Source: an endosymbiont of unidentified scaly snail isolate Monju (GTDB lineage Bacteria > Pseudomonadota > Gammaproteobacteria > Chromatiales > Chromatiaceae). From it: DNA of 64,000 nt. Each line of letters starts with the position of its first letter. The first letter of the stretch is position 1. This document shows, one piece after another, positions 17,068 to 25,995 of this stretch. The notes under the pieces were generated by a model. The model worked only from the letters and a program-made list of their open reading frames with translations, ran no database searches and had not been told where the DNA came from. The stretch is from NCBI RefSeq assembly GCF_000801295.1, contig NZ_AP012978.1, positions 1,860,001 through 1,924,000 on the forward strand. Reading direction: 5' to 3'. The position numbers and the translations under genes were made by a program.

Positions 17068-17853
17068 TCACCTCGCCTGCAACAGCGTCACGCCGAGGCC
17101 CAATGCCTCGTTCACCAGCTGATCGAACCCCCGCATGACCTGCGGCAGCGTGAGCCATATCACCAGGAAGCCAGCCAGCAGGATGATGGGGAAGCCGATG
17201 GAAAAGATGTTGAGTTGCGGCGCCGCGCGCGACACCACGCCCATGCCGATATTGATCAGCAGCAGGGCAACGATCACCGGCAGGGCCATCAGCAGGCCGG
17301 CGGCGAACAGCCGCGAGGACCAGCTCACCACGCCCCAGAGCCCGGCACGGCTCAGGCCGTCGAACGCCACCGGCAACAGGTAGAAGCTCTGCGCCACGCT
17401 GCCGAGCAGCAACAGATGCCCGTTGCCCAGCAGAAAGGCCAGCATGGCCAGAATCAGCCAGTATTGCGAAACCACCGGCACCTGTACGCCGTTGGCCGGG
17501 TCCATCATGTGCGCAAAGCCCAGGCCCATGCTGTAGGCCATCGCCTGTCCGCCGAACACCAGGGCGTTGAAGGCAAGTTGCAGCACGAAGCCCATCATGG
17601 CCCCGATGCCGACCTGTTGCAGTGCGATCATCACCCCCTCGGCGCCGAACACATCGACCACCGGCGAGGATGGAATCAACGGCTGCAGCAACAGGGTGAT
17701 CAACACCGCCAGCAACACCCGCCAGCGCGCCGGCACCTGGCGCACGCTGAACACCGGCGCAACCATCAAGGCGGCACCGATACGCACGAAAGGCCAGAAG
17801 AAATCAGCCAGCCATTGTTGCAGTTGGGCGTCGGTGAATTGCAAGCTTCCCAT
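17068..17853 (-). CDS. fliR: Flagellar export gate protein FliR
   Basis: 261 residues with five to six hydrophobic helices and FliR family segments (FVRIGAALMVAPVFSVRQVPARWRVLLA, QQVGIGAMMGFVLQLAFNALVFGGQAMAYSMGLGFAHMMDP, APQLNIFSIGFPI). It joins FliP5FliQ4FliR1 in the export channel complex. It follows fliQ by about 20 nt and precedes flhB by 3 nt. Confidence 0.96.
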   Translation of the reverse strand: MGSLQFTDAQLQQWLADFFWPFVRIGAALMVAPVFSVRQVPARWRVLLAVLITLLLQPLIPSSPVVDVFGAEGVMIALQQVGIGAMMGFVLQLAFNALVFGGQAMAYSMGLGFAHMMDPANGVQVPVVSQYWLILAMLAFLLGNGHLLLLGSVAQSFYLLPVAFDGLSRAGLWGVVSWSSRLFAAGLLMALPVIVALLLINIGMGVVSRAAPQLNIFSIGFPIILLAGFLVIWLTLPQVMRGFDQLVNEALGLGVTLLQAR

Positions 17854-17873
17854 CCGCCGGCCAGCCGCGCAGG

Positions 17874-18143
17874 CTAACCGATCATGTACGGTATGTTCTC
17901 GATCAGGCGCTGGGTGAAGCCGGTGATCTGGCGCAACAACCAGGGCCCGGTGGCCATCAGCACCAGCGCCACCGCAATCAGCTTGGGCACGAAGCTCAGC
18001 GTCATCTCGTTGATCTGGGTCGCCGCCTGGAACATGGCGATCAGCAGACCCACCGCCAGCGAGATCAGCAGGATGGGCGCGGCCAGCAGCATGGTGACCT
18101 CCATGGCCTCTCGCCCGATGGTGATGACCGAATCCGCGTCCAT
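17874..18143 (-). CDS. fliQ: Flagellar export gate protein FliQ
   Basis: 89 residues, two transmembrane helices separated by the conserved FQAATQINEMTLSFVPK loop. The ATG at 18143 is preferred over an in-frame GTG two codons upstream because GAGG lies 5 nt before it, within the fliP stop region. It is a component of the PQR channel. Confidence 0.95.
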   Translation of the reverse strand: MDADSVITIGREAMEVTMLLAAPILLISLAVGLLIAMFQAATQINEMTLSFVPKLIAVALVLMATGPWLLRQITGFTQRLIENIPYMIG

Positions 18144-18150
18144 GTTCACC

Positions 18151-18873
18151 TCACACGTAGAAACTCGTTGCCAGAGTGCCCATCACCATGGCCCAACCAT
18201 CGACCAGCACGAACAGCATGATCTTGAACGGCAGCGAGATGATCAGGGGCGAGAACATCATCATGCCCATCGACATCAGCACACTGGCCACTACCAGGTC
18301 GATGACCAGGAAGGGGATGAACAATAGAAAACCGATCTGGAATGCGGTCTTCAGTTCACTGGTGGCAAAGGCCGGCATCAGCAGACTGAAGGGCACATCC
18401 TCGTGACGCTCGAAACCGGCCTCGCCGGCGATGCGCGCGAACAGCGCCAGGTCGTCGTCGCGAGTCTGCGCCAGCATGAATTCGCGCACCGGCTCGCGCG
18501 CCCGCTCCAGTGCCTGTTGCGCGCTGATCTGCTCTGCCAGGTAGGGACCCAGCGCCTGGTCGTACACCTTGTTGAACACCGGCGACATGATGAAGAAGGT
18601 GAGAAACAGGGCAATACCGACCAGCACCTGGTTCGATGGCGTCTGCGCGGTACCCAGCGCCTGGCGCAGGATGGACAGCACGATCACGATGCGGGTGAAC
18701 GAGGTCATCAGCATCAGTGCCGCCGGCAACAGCGACAGCGCCGTCATCAGCAACAGCACCTGGATGCTCAAGGTCCAGGTCTGGCCACCCTGCCCGTCCG
18801 GGCTGACGGTCAGGGCGTCGATGCCTGGTGCGGCCTGCGCCACGACAGGCAGCAGGCAGATCAGGCGCTTCAT
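18151..18873 (-). CDS. fliP: Flagellar export gate protein FliP
   Basis: 240 residues. A cleavable signal peptide ([16 protein letters not shown]) is followed by the FliP core: [53 protein letters not shown], a periplasmic segment, and the C-terminal helices ending [26 protein letters not shown]. It is the main subunit of the export channel. Its start overlaps fliO by 4 nt. Confidence 0.97.
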   Translation of the reverse strand: MKRLICLLPVVAQAAPGIDALTVSPDGQGGQTWTLSIQVLLLMTALSLLPAALMLMTSFTRIVIVLSILRQALGTAQTPSNQVLVGIALFLTFFIMSPVFNKVYDQALGPYLAEQISAQQALERAREPVREFMLAQTRDDDLALFARIAGEAGFERHEDVPFSLLMPAFATSELKTAFQIGFLLFIPFLVIDLVVASVLMSMGMMMFSPLIISLPFKIMLFVLVDGWAMVMGTLATSFYV

Positions 18874-19253
18874 GCCGTCTCCTCCCCGGCTTCGCGCAGG
18901 TGCGTGGCAAAGTCCTGATCGGTCTTGCGCAGCACGTGCAGCAAGCGCACGTTGCCCTGGGCCACACCGAGCAGCAGGCGCTCGCCCTCGACTTCGACGA
19001 TCACCGCGCGTTCACGCGGTCCCAGCGACGCTCCGCCGAGCACCTGCACCCGCGACTTGCCGCCGATACCCGGGGTGCTCAGGTAACGCTTGACCAGCCA
19101 GGCAAGTCCCAGCAATACCCCCAGCACCACCACCAGGCCGCCAGCAGTCTGCACAAGCTGTCCGCCCAGATCGGCATCGGGTGCCGGAGCTGGCGGCACC
19201 GCGGCCCAGGCTGCCGGGGCGATCAGGCTGGAGAGGAACGGCAGCTGTCGCAT
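18870..19253 (-). CDS. fliO: Flagellar biosynthesis protein FliO
   Basis: About 127 residues from the ATG at 19253. A GTG three codons earlier, overlapping the fliN stop, is an alternative; neither has a strong ribosome site. A signal-like N-terminus and a transmembrane helix ([26 protein letters not shown]) are followed by the FliO domain ([38 protein letters not shown]). FliO assists FliP assembly. Weakly conserved family, but its position between fliN and fliP is decisive. Confidence 0.9.
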   Translation of the reverse strand: MRQLPFLSSLIAPAAWAAVPPAPAPDADLGGQLVQTAGGLVVVLGVLLGLAWLVKRYLSTPGIGGKSRVQVLGGASLGPRERAVIVEVEGERLLLGVAQGNVRLLHVLRKTDQDFATHLREAGEETA

Positions 19254-19255
19254 GT

Positions 19256-19672
19256 TCAGCACCGCAGCGTCTTGACCCGGTCGGCCGGACTGACGATGTC
19301 GGTGAGGCGGATACCGAACTTCTCGTTCACAACCACCACCTCACCCTGCGCAATCAGGGTGCCGTTGACCAGCACATCCATGGGCTCGCCGGCCAGGCGG
19401 TCGAGCTCCACCACCGAGCCCTGGTTGAGCTGCAGCAGGTTGCGGATGTTGATACGCGTGCGGCCGATCTCCATGGAGATGGTCACCGGCACATCGAGGA
19501 TGGCGTCCAGCTTGATGTCGCCGCCAGAGCCCTCGGGTTCGAGCTGCTCGAAGCTCGCGGCCTGGGCATCCTCGACTTCGACCTCGCCCCGCTCTTCGAG
19601 CGCAGCGGCCCATTCGTCGGCCAGCGCCTGATCATCCACGGTGGATTCGGTGTTTTCGGTCTCTTCGCTCAT
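19256..19672 (-). CDS. fliN: Flagellar motor switch protein FliN
   Basis: 138 residues. An acidic N-terminal tail of about 45 residues is followed by a SpoA domain (LDAILDVPVTISMEIGRTRINIRNLLQLNQGSVVELDRLAGEPMDVLVNGTLIAQGEVVVVNEKFGIRLTDIVSP). It forms the lower C-ring with FliM. It ends TLRC with TGA at 19256. Confidence 0.96.
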   Translation of the reverse strand: MSEETENTESTVDDQALADEWAAALEERGEVEVEDAQAASFEQLEPEGSGGDIKLDAILDVPVTISMEIGRTRINIRNLLQLNQGSVVELDRLAGEPMDVLVNGTLIAQGEVVVVNEKFGIRLTDIVSPADRVKTLRC

Positions 19673-19748
19673 GATACGGCTTCCTGTGTCAATGCCCGCG
19701 GTTCCGACTGTGTCTCGGCCTGCTCGTCTTCGGGCTTGCCGAGCAGGA

Positions 19749-20741
19749 TCAGATCATGCAGACCGACCGGGGACGTTCGATCCACTCCTGTACCTTGATG
19801 GCATAGTGGTCCTTGTGTACCCCGAGGACTCCGCGAAACAGCGGCAGTCCTTCGGCGCGGACCTCGACGGTCTCGGGGATATCGATGGGAATGATGTCGC
19901 CTACCTGGAGCTCGGAGAGCTCGCGTACGCTCAGCTCCACCTCTGCCAGCTCCGAGTTGATCTCGATCGAGGCATCGAGGATCTCTTCGCGCATGGCCTT
20001 CTCCCAGCGCTCATCCTTTTCCCCGCGGTCGCTCTGCACGCCGGCATCCAGCAGCTCGCGGATCGGCTCGAGCATGGAGTACGGCAGGCAGATGTAGAAA
20101 TCGCCGCCACCCGACTCCAGATCCACGTTGAAGGTGGTTACCACCACCACCTCACTGGGGCTGACGATGTTGGCGAACTGCGGATTGACCTCGGAGCCCT
20201 GGTATTCGAAACGCACATCGAGCACCGGCTCCCAGGCCTTCTTCAAATCCTCGAAGGCGATCTCGAGCAGCATCTGCACCACGCGCAGCTCGGTAGGGGT
20301 GAAATCCCGCCCCTCGATCTTGGTATGGAAACGGCCCGTGCCACCGAAAAAGCTGTCCACGGTGCTGAACACCAACTTGGGGTCGAGCACAAACAGCGAC
20401 TTGCCGCGCAGCGGGGCGATCTTGACCATGTTCAGGCTGGTGGGCACGAACAGGCTGTGCACGAACTCGCCGAACTTGAGCATCTGCACTCCCGAGACCG
20501 CGATGTCCGAGCTGCGCCGCAGCATGTTGAACAGGCTGGTGCGGAAGTAACGGGCGAAGCGCTCGTTGATCATTTCCAGCGTCGGCAGACGACCGCGGAC
20601 GATACGATCCTGGCTGGCGAAGTCGTAGGCGCGCGCACCGTCGGCATCGACCGGGACGTCGGTCTCGGTCTCCACCGCGCCATCGTCCACCCCATGGAGC
20701 AGCGCGTCGATTTCGTCTTGCGAAAGCAGCTCGTCGGCCAT
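19749..20741 (-). CDS. fliM: Flagellar motor switch protein FliM (C-terminal tail possibly frameshifted)
   Basis: 330 residues. The CheY-binding N-terminal peptide LLSQDEIDALLHG, the middle CheC-like domain and the C-terminal SpoA domain (SVRELSELQVGDIIPIDIPETVEVRAEGLPLFRGVLGVHKDHYAIKVQEWIERPR) are complete. After ERPR the frame stops quickly (SVCMI). In the next frame, reached by one base inserted in the CCCC run at about 19780, the sequence continues as GLHDLILLGKPEDEQ... and stops at 19669, overlapping the fliN ATG by 4 nt. The domain content suggests the protein works with or without this tail. Confidence 0.93.
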   Translation of the reverse strand: MADELLSQDEIDALLHGVDDGAVETETDVPVDADGARAYDFASQDRIVRGRLPTLEMINERFARYFRTSLFNMLRRSSDIAVSGVQMLKFGEFVHSLFVPTSLNMVKIAPLRGKSLFVLDPKLVFSTVDSFFGGTGRFHTKIEGRDFTPTELRVVQMLLEIAFEDLKKAWEPVLDVRFEYQGSEVNPQFANIVSPSEVVVVTTFNVDLESGGGDFYICLPYSMLEPIRELLDAGVQSDRGEKDERWEKAMREEILDASIEINSELAEVELSVRELSELQVGDIIPIDIPETVEVRAEGLPLFRGVLGVHKDHYAIKVQEWIERPRSVCMI

Positions 20742-20751
20742 GGTGGTGCAC

Positions 20752-21276
20752 CTATTGCAGTACGAACTCGGTGAAATACACGGCTTTGATCTTCCCTGGC
20801 TGATCCATCTCTTCCATCTTGTTCTGCAGCAGTTCCTGCACCGCCTGCTGCAACTTCTGCTTGCCCTCCAGGGTGAGCAGCTCGGCGGACGACTGCGATT
20901 CGAACAGGTTGTTCAGGTGGTGGCGCAACATGGGGTCGTTGGCAGCGATGAAATCCGTCACCGACTGTTGTCGCGTGAAGACGGTGACCGCGATCTGCAA
21001 CATCTTCGCCGGCCCGCCTGGTGGCAGGTTGACGATGAACTTGGGCTCCATCTCCACGTAGAGCGGTTCACCCTCGGGCGCCGCCTCGGGCTTGGGCTGT
21101 TCTTCCTCGGCCTGCGCCGCCTTCCCGTCCTCGGGTGGCTCCTCGCCGCCCATCAGGAAAAACGCCGCGCCACCGCCACCGAGCAGCAGCACCACCAGGC
21201 CCACGATGAGGATCAGCTTCTTCTTGCCGCCTCCGCCGCCTTCTTCGCCTTCGATGTCCTTGTCATCTTTCGCCAT
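20752..21276 (-). CDS. fliL: Flagellar basal body protein FliL
   Basis: 174 residues from the ATG at 21276, which follows GGGGGAAACC; a GTG six codons upstream is less likely. A charged N-terminus with a Gly run, one transmembrane helix (LILIVGLVVLLLGGGGAAFFL), a Glu/Pro-rich periplasmic linker and the FliL domain (MEPKFIVNLP, MLQIAVTVFTR, DPMLRHHLNNLF, KIKAVYFTEFVLQ). It surrounds stators and supports motor torque. It is the first gene of the fli-flh operon here; fliK is not adjacent. Confidence 0.94.
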   Translation of the reverse strand: MAKDDKDIEGEEGGGGGKKKLILIVGLVVLLLGGGGAAFFLMGGEEPPEDGKAAQAEEEQPKPEAAPEGEPLYVEMEPKFIVNLPPGGPAKMLQIAVTVFTRQQSVTDFIAANDPMLRHHLNNLFESQSSAELLTLEGKQKLQQAVQELLQNKMEEMDQPGKIKAVYFTEFVLQ

Positions 21277-21317
21277 GGTTTCCCCCGTGGTCACCAGTCA
21301 TTGCCTGCCACAGGAAC

Positions 21318-21333
21318 TGCAATCGCCATGCCA
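21318..21333 (-). promoter_or_regulatory. Sigma-54 (RpoN) promoter of the fliL operon
   Basis: The minus strand reads TGGCATG, four bases (GCGA), TTGCA: the -24 GG and -12 GC elements are both present with exact spacing, and only one position (T for C in CAC) departs from consensus. Transcription would start near 21304, about 28 bp before the fliL ATG. RpoN plus a FleQ-type activator commonly drives middle flagellar operons in Pseudomonas and Vibrio. Confidence 0.85.
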
Positions 21334-21448
21334 GGCCGCAACCTCGCTGACAAACAAGGAATATCAATGACTTGCGAAGAACAGGCGCAACGGGGACGAA
21401 AGTTTGGCGCCCGCAGCCCCCATGGCAGGGCGAAAAACCGGCACCTGT

Positions 21449-23674
21449 TCAGCGCGATCTCAGGTGCAGCAGGAGCTGGTCCAGCGGGATGGGCTGAGAG
21501 AAGTGATAACCCTGCAACAGGGTACAGCCTTCGCGGCACAGGTAGCGAGCCTGCGCCTCGCTCTCCACACCTTCCGCCACGGTGTCGAGCTGCAGCTCGC
21601 GGGCAATCGCCAGCATGGCCTTGATCAGGGCGCGGTCGGCAGGGTCGGTCTCCAGATCAGGCACGAAGGCGCGGTCGAGCTTGAGCGTGGAGACCGGCAG
21701 GCGCTTGAGGGTGCTCAGGCTGGAAAAACCGGTACCGAAATCGTCGATCGCCAGCTGCAGGCCTACCTGCCGGATCAGTTCCATTTCCATGCGATCGGGA
21801 TCGGCCATGATGCTCTCGGTCACCTCCAGTTCGAGCAGAGCCGGATCGCTACGGTATTCGTGCAGCAGGGCGAGCAGGTCCGAGACATAGGCCGGATTGC
21901 GGAACTCACGCATCGAGACGTTCACCGCCAGCCTGAACTCGGGCGCTACCTCATGGATGAGCTGCATGTCGTGCACTACCCGGCGCAGCAGGAACTGGCC
22001 CAGCATCTCGATCTGGCCGGTATCCTCGGCAACGGCGATAAACTCCAGTGGCGACACCTCGCCAAGTTCCTCGCTGTGCCAGCGCATCAGGGCCTCGGCC
22101 CCCACCCAGCGGTGGTCTCCGCAGCGGACCTTTGGCTGGTACACCACGTCCAGCTCGCCACGCGCCTCGGCCTGGCGCAAGGCATTGGCCAGACGCAGGC
22201 GCCGCTCGTTCTCCTGGTTGAAGCGCTCGTCGAAGAAGCACAGCGTATTGCGCCCCGATTCCTTGGCCCGGTAGAGCGCGGCATCCGCGTGGCTCATCAA
22301 CACGTCCGGGGCATCACCATCATCCGGGCTGCCCACGCTGATACTGGTGTAGAAATCGTGTCCACCGAGCTCGAACGGCTGCTCACAGACCTTCAGCAGC
22401 CGCTGGCCCAGCAGCTCCGCGTAACGCGACGAGCGAATATCGGGCAACAGGATGACGAACTCGTCGCCCCCCATGCGGCCGATGATGTCGACCTCGCGCA
22501 ACACGGTTTTCAAGCGCCGCGCCAACGCCTGCAACAGGCGGTCGCCCTCGGGATGCCCGTAGCTGTCGTTGATCTGCTTGAAGTTGTCCACATCGAGATA
22601 GGCGATCGCCAGCTGACAGCCGCTGCGCATGGCTCGCGCCACCTCGTGGTGCAATTGCTCCTCGATCAGCAGGCGATTGGGCATGCCGGTCAGGGCATCG
22701 TGCGTGGCCTGGTGGATCAGCGTCTCCTCGTAGCGTTGCTGACGACGTACCGCCATGCGATAGAACTGGAAACTGAGGAGTGTGGCCGCCAGGAACAACA
22801 CCGCCGGCAGGGTCATCTGCGATGCGTAGTCCCGCAGTATCTCCGCATAGCCATAGGAGGCCACGACCGACAGTCCTGACTCGGGCAGGCGGCTCACCAC
22901 CACCAGTGCGCGCCGGCCGGCAGGATCCAGGCCCTCGTCCTGCCGCCAATCGAAGGCCTTGGCGTACATCTCGTCCATCCGCTCTTCCGCCAGCGGCACC
23001 AGCAATTGCAGGTATCCGTCGTCACGCAACAAGGCGATCTGGATCCCTGAACGAGGCCGAATGACATTCCACAGGGCCCCAGGCGCAGTAACATCGATGC
23101 CGGCTGCCATTACCGCCAGCACCTTGCCATTGGCATCGCGCAGAGCCAGGCGCACCGGGATGAGCCAACGCTCCAACAGGGGAAAATAGTAGGTACGCCC
23201 GACCACCATGTGTGTGGATTTCAGCGCCGAGAGGAAGCCCTCCCGCGATGGCGCCTGCAGCAAGAGGTTGGGCAGCTTGCGACCCGCCGGGATGCCCGAG
23301 ACCAGCACCAGTTGGCCATCGGGACGGGCCAGGCCGAACCCGGCAATCGCGGGGTTGGCGCGCAACATGTCCTCGACCCAGCGACGACCGCGAGCGGGTT
23401 CGCTCAGGGCACCGGCGTGCAGCAGGTGCCTGCCGAGCAGCTTGAGCATGGATTCCTGGTGAGAGAATTCGGCGCGGGCCATCTGCGCAAACTGCTGCGC
23501 AGCCTCACTGGTCTCGTTACTTGCCCGCTGACGCAGGCTGTGCCAACTTCCGATAGCGAACAGGACAAAAATCACCGCCAGGACCAGGATGGTCCAGATG
23601 TAGAACTTTTCCGTTCCCCCCTGGCGTTTGGCGATCCGGGTGGGTGATGCCTCGCTGGGCAGACTCGAGTCCAT
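21449..23674 (-). CDS. Membrane sensor with GGDEF and EAL domains (c-di-GMP turnover)
   Basis: 741 residues from the ATG at 23674 (AGAAGGG precedes it). Two transmembrane helices (about residues 25-45 and 285-305) flank a periplasmic dCache/CHASE-like sensory region. The diguanylate cyclase domain has an intact GGDEF and an upstream inhibitory RxxD site (REVD, five residues before it). The phosphodiesterase domain has EALMRW, NVS, LEVTES, DDFGTG, KLDR and AEGVE, so both activities look intact. Its position beside the flagellar cluster fits control of the motile-sessile switch; the ligand is unknown. Confidence 0.95.
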   Translation of the reverse strand: MDSSLPSEASPTRIAKRQGGTEKFYIWTILVLAVIFVLFAIGSWHSLRQRASNETSEAAQQFAQMARAEFSHQESMLKLLGRHLLHAGALSEPARGRRWVEDMLRANPAIAGFGLARPDGQLVLVSGIPAGRKLPNLLLQAPSREGFLSALKSTHMVVGRTYYFPLLERWLIPVRLALRDANGKVLAVMAAGIDVTAPGALWNVIRPRSGIQIALLRDDGYLQLLVPLAEERMDEMYAKAFDWRQDEGLDPAGRRALVVVSRLPESGLSVVASYGYAEILRDYASQMTLPAVLFLAATLLSFQFYRMAVRRQQRYEETLIHQATHDALTGMPNRLLIEEQLHHEVARAMRSGCQLAIAYLDVDNFKQINDSYGHPEGDRLLQALARRLKTVLREVDIIGRMGGDEFVILLPDIRSSRYAELLGQRLLKVCEQPFELGGHDFYTSISVGSPDDGDAPDVLMSHADAALYRAKESGRNTLCFFDERFNQENERRLRLANALRQAEARGELDVVYQPKVRCGDHRWVGAEALMRWHSEELGEVSPLEFIAVAEDTGQIEMLGQFLLRRVVHDMQLIHEVAPEFRLAVNVSMREFRNPAYVSDLLALLHEYRSDPALLELEVTESIMADPDRMEMELIRQVGLQLAIDDFGTGFSSLSTLKRLPVSTLKLDRAFVPDLETDPADRALIKAMLAIARELQLDTVAEGVESEAQARYLCREGCTLLQGYHFSQPIPLDQLLLHLRSR

Positions 23675-23707
23675 AGCGCCCTTCTGGCAATAGCCGGGTA
23701 GCCCGCG

Positions 23708-23735
23708 AGTATAACCAATGGCCCCCCACAGGAAA
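23708..23735 (-). promoter_or_regulatory. Possible sigma-70 promoter of the GGDEF-EAL gene
   Basis: On the minus strand, TTTCCT and TATACT are separated by 16 bases, about 34 bp upstream of the start codon. The -10 is good and the -35 is weak. It shares the short divergent region with the patatin gene. Confidence 0.4.
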
Positions 23736-23784
23736 CTGGCCGGCCGCGATTTAGTCACAAGATTCCTATCCGAGGTAGCCACTC

Positions 23785-24696
23785 ATGCCCACAAAAAGCA
23801 AGACCATCGCCCTGGCTCTGGGCAGCGGCGGCGCCCGCGGGCTGGCGCATATCGGCGTCATTCGTGTACTGGAGCGTCATGGCTGGCGCATCGACGCCAT
23901 TGCCGGCAGCTCGATGGGCGCGCTGATCGGGGGTTTCCATGCCGCGGGCCGGCTCGAGGCCTATGCCGACTGGGTGCAGGAGCTCACCGAGCTGAACGTG
24001 ATGCGCTACCTGGACCTGTCCTGGGGCGGAGCCGGGCTGCTCAAGGGCCAGGCGGTGATGGAAACGCTGCGCGAGTTCATCGGCGAGCACCACATCGAGG
24101 AACTGCCCATCCCGCTGACCGTCGTCGCTACCGACCCGCGCGCACGGCGCGAGGTGTGGATCAACCAGGGCGACCTGTTCGATGCCATACGCGCTTCCAT
24201 CGCCGTGCCCACGGTCTTCACCCCACACGTCGTACAGGGACGCCCCTTGCTCGACGGCGGTATTCTCAACCCGGTGCCCATCATCGCCCCGGTGATGCAC
24301 AACCGCGGCGACCTGGTGGTGGCGGTGAGCCTGTCCGGACCGCCGCGGAAACGACCGCGCCCGACCCCGCCGAGCGAGCAACGGCGCAACCCGAGCTATC
24401 GCAAACGCATCGATCGTTTCATCGAGGAACTGCAGGAGCGCTTCGGACATGAAGACCGCTGGCACAAGCAGGAAGAGGCACTCTCCCTGGTCGATGCTGC
24501 CCTGTTGTCCATCGACGCCATGCAGGCGCAGATCGCCGCCTGCAAACTGGCCGCCTACCCGCCGGACCTGCTGATCGAGATCCCCATCGACACCTGCGCG
24601 GTGCACGAATTCTACCGCGCCACCGAAGTGATAGAGGCCGGCGAATACTGGGCCGAGAAGGCGTTGTCCGAATACCTGGCCGAGCGCGACGCCTGA
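23785..24696 (+). CDS. Patatin-like phospholipase (RssA-type)
   Basis: 303 residues, cytoplasmic, no signal peptide. Oxyanion motif GSGGARGLAHIGV, nucleophile elbow GSSMG (serine), and catalytic Asp in LDGGILNPVP give the complete Ser-Asp dyad of bacterial patatins. The C-terminal third is helical and less conserved. It probably hydrolyses acyl esters of phospholipids; substrate unknown. Ribosome site GAGG lies before the ATG. It is transcribed divergently from the GGDEF-EAL gene. Confidence 0.9.
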   Translation: MPTKSKTIALALGSGGARGLAHIGVIRVLERHGWRIDAIAGSSMGALIGGFHAAGRLEAYADWVQELTELNVMRYLDLSWGGAGLLKGQAVMETLREFIGEHHIEELPIPLTVVATDPRARREVWINQGDLFDAIRASIAVPTVFTPHVVQGRPLLDGGILNPVPIIAPVMHNRGDLVVAVSLSGPPRKRPRPTPPSEQRRNPSYRKRIDRFIEELQERFGHEDRWHKQEEALSLVDAALLSIDAMQAQIAACKLAAYPPDLLIEIPIDTCAVHEFYRATEVIEAGEYWAEKALSEYLAERDA

Positions 24697-24735
24697 CGAA
24701 AACCCGCGCCGTCGGGCTGCGCGGCCTTGCCCCGA

Positions 24736-25992
24736 TCACAGCAGGGCAGCCTGGCGCTCGCCCTCGCCCACGTTCACCCGCGACAGCAGGATGGCGCCAC
24801 CCAGGAACAGCACGGAAACGGCAAGAATGCCGGCTCGCGAACTGCCAGTGGCCGCCGCCACACCACCCACCAGCAAGGGCCCCAGCACCGCCGCAAACTT
24901 GCCCAGCATGTTGTACAGGCCGAAGAAGCGGCCGGACTGGTCGGTCGGTATCAGGCGCGCGAACAGGGCCCGGCTGAGCGACTGAATGCCGCCGAGCACC
25001 ATGCCGATGACGGCCGCCAGGACATAGAACTCGGCCGCGGTCTGCATGCGCCAGGCCCAGAACACCACCAGCATGAAGACCACGATCGCCAGCCCGATGG
25101 CGCGGCGGGCGCCCCAGCGCTCGCCCAGCCGCCCGAAGGCGATGGCCGCGGGAAAGCCGACGAACTGGGTAAGCAGCAACGCTCCGAGCAGGTCGCCGGA
25201 ATCCAGGCCAATGGCCAGACCATAGTCCACCGCCATGCGTGCAACGGTATCCACGCCATCGATGTAGAACCAGTAGGCGACCAGGAAGGTGAAGGCATGC
25301 GGCAGGGCACGCAGCTCGCGCCAGGTGCGGCGCAGTTCCGACAGCGCCACGCCGGACGTGGTCGCCGGCGCATCGTCGCGCACCCACAGCAATACCGGCA
25401 GACTGAACAGCGTCCACCACAGGGCCACCAGCAGGAAGGCCCAGCGCACCGCCTCGGCCTCGTCGGCCAGACCGAAGCTGGCGGGCGAGAGCACCATGGC
25501 CACGTTCAGGGCGAGCAGCAGGCCGCCACCCAGGTAACCCAGGGCATAGCCCAACGCGGAGACCCGTTCCAGGTCACGCCGGCCGGCCACCCCGGGCAGC
25601 AGCGCGTCATAGGCGATGTTGGCGCCCGAAAAACCCACCAGTCCCAGGCCGTAGAGCAACAAGGCCAACCACCACTGCCCCTGAGCGACCAGGAAAAGGC
25701 CGCCGCTCATCAGCACCCCCAGGCCGGCGAATACCGCGAGCAGGCGACGCTTGCGTCCGGCCGCATCTGTCCAGAGGCCGAGCAGGGGGGCGGCAAGCAC
25801 CATCAGCAGCGCGGCGAGGGAACTCGCCGCGCCCAGCCAGAAGGTACTCTCGGTGACTCCCAGGTCCCGCGCCCAGTACTGCTTGAAGAACACCGGGAAG
25901 AAACCCACCATCACGCAGGTGGCAAACACCGAGTTGGCCCAGTCGTAGAAGGCCCAGCTCCAGACGGCGCGCCTGCCCTGTCCCTGGCGCAT
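24736..25992 (-). CDS. MFS transporter, UMF1/Atg22-like family
   Basis: 418 residues with about twelve hydrophobic helices. The N-terminal signature VWSWAFYDWANSVFATCVMVGFFPVFFKQYW and the loop LWTDAAGRKRRLL are typical of the UMF1 family of the major facilitator superfamily. Substrate is unknown. It lies 3 nt downstream of the yadH-like gene on the same strand and may be co-transcribed with the ABC exporter. Confidence 0.88.
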   Translation of the reverse strand: MRQGQGRRAVWSWAFYDWANSVFATCVMVGFFPVFFKQYWARDLGVTESTFWLGAASSLAALLMVLAAPLLGLWTDAAGRKRRLLAVFAGLGVLMSGGLFLVAQGQWWLALLLYGLGLVGFSGANIAYDALLPGVAGRRDLERVSALGYALGYLGGGLLLALNVAMVLSPASFGLADEAEAVRWAFLLVALWWTLFSLPVLLWVRDDAPATTSGVALSELRRTWRELRALPHAFTFLVAYWFYIDGVDTVARMAVDYGLAIGLDSGDLLGALLLTQFVGFPAAIAFGRLGERWGARRAIGLAIVVFMLVVFWAWRMQTAAEFYVLAAVIGMVLGGIQSLSRALFARLIPTDQSGRFFGLYNMLGKFAAVLGPLLVGGVAAATGSSRAGILAVSVLFLGGAILLSRVNVGEGERQAALL

Positions 25993-25995
25993 GGC

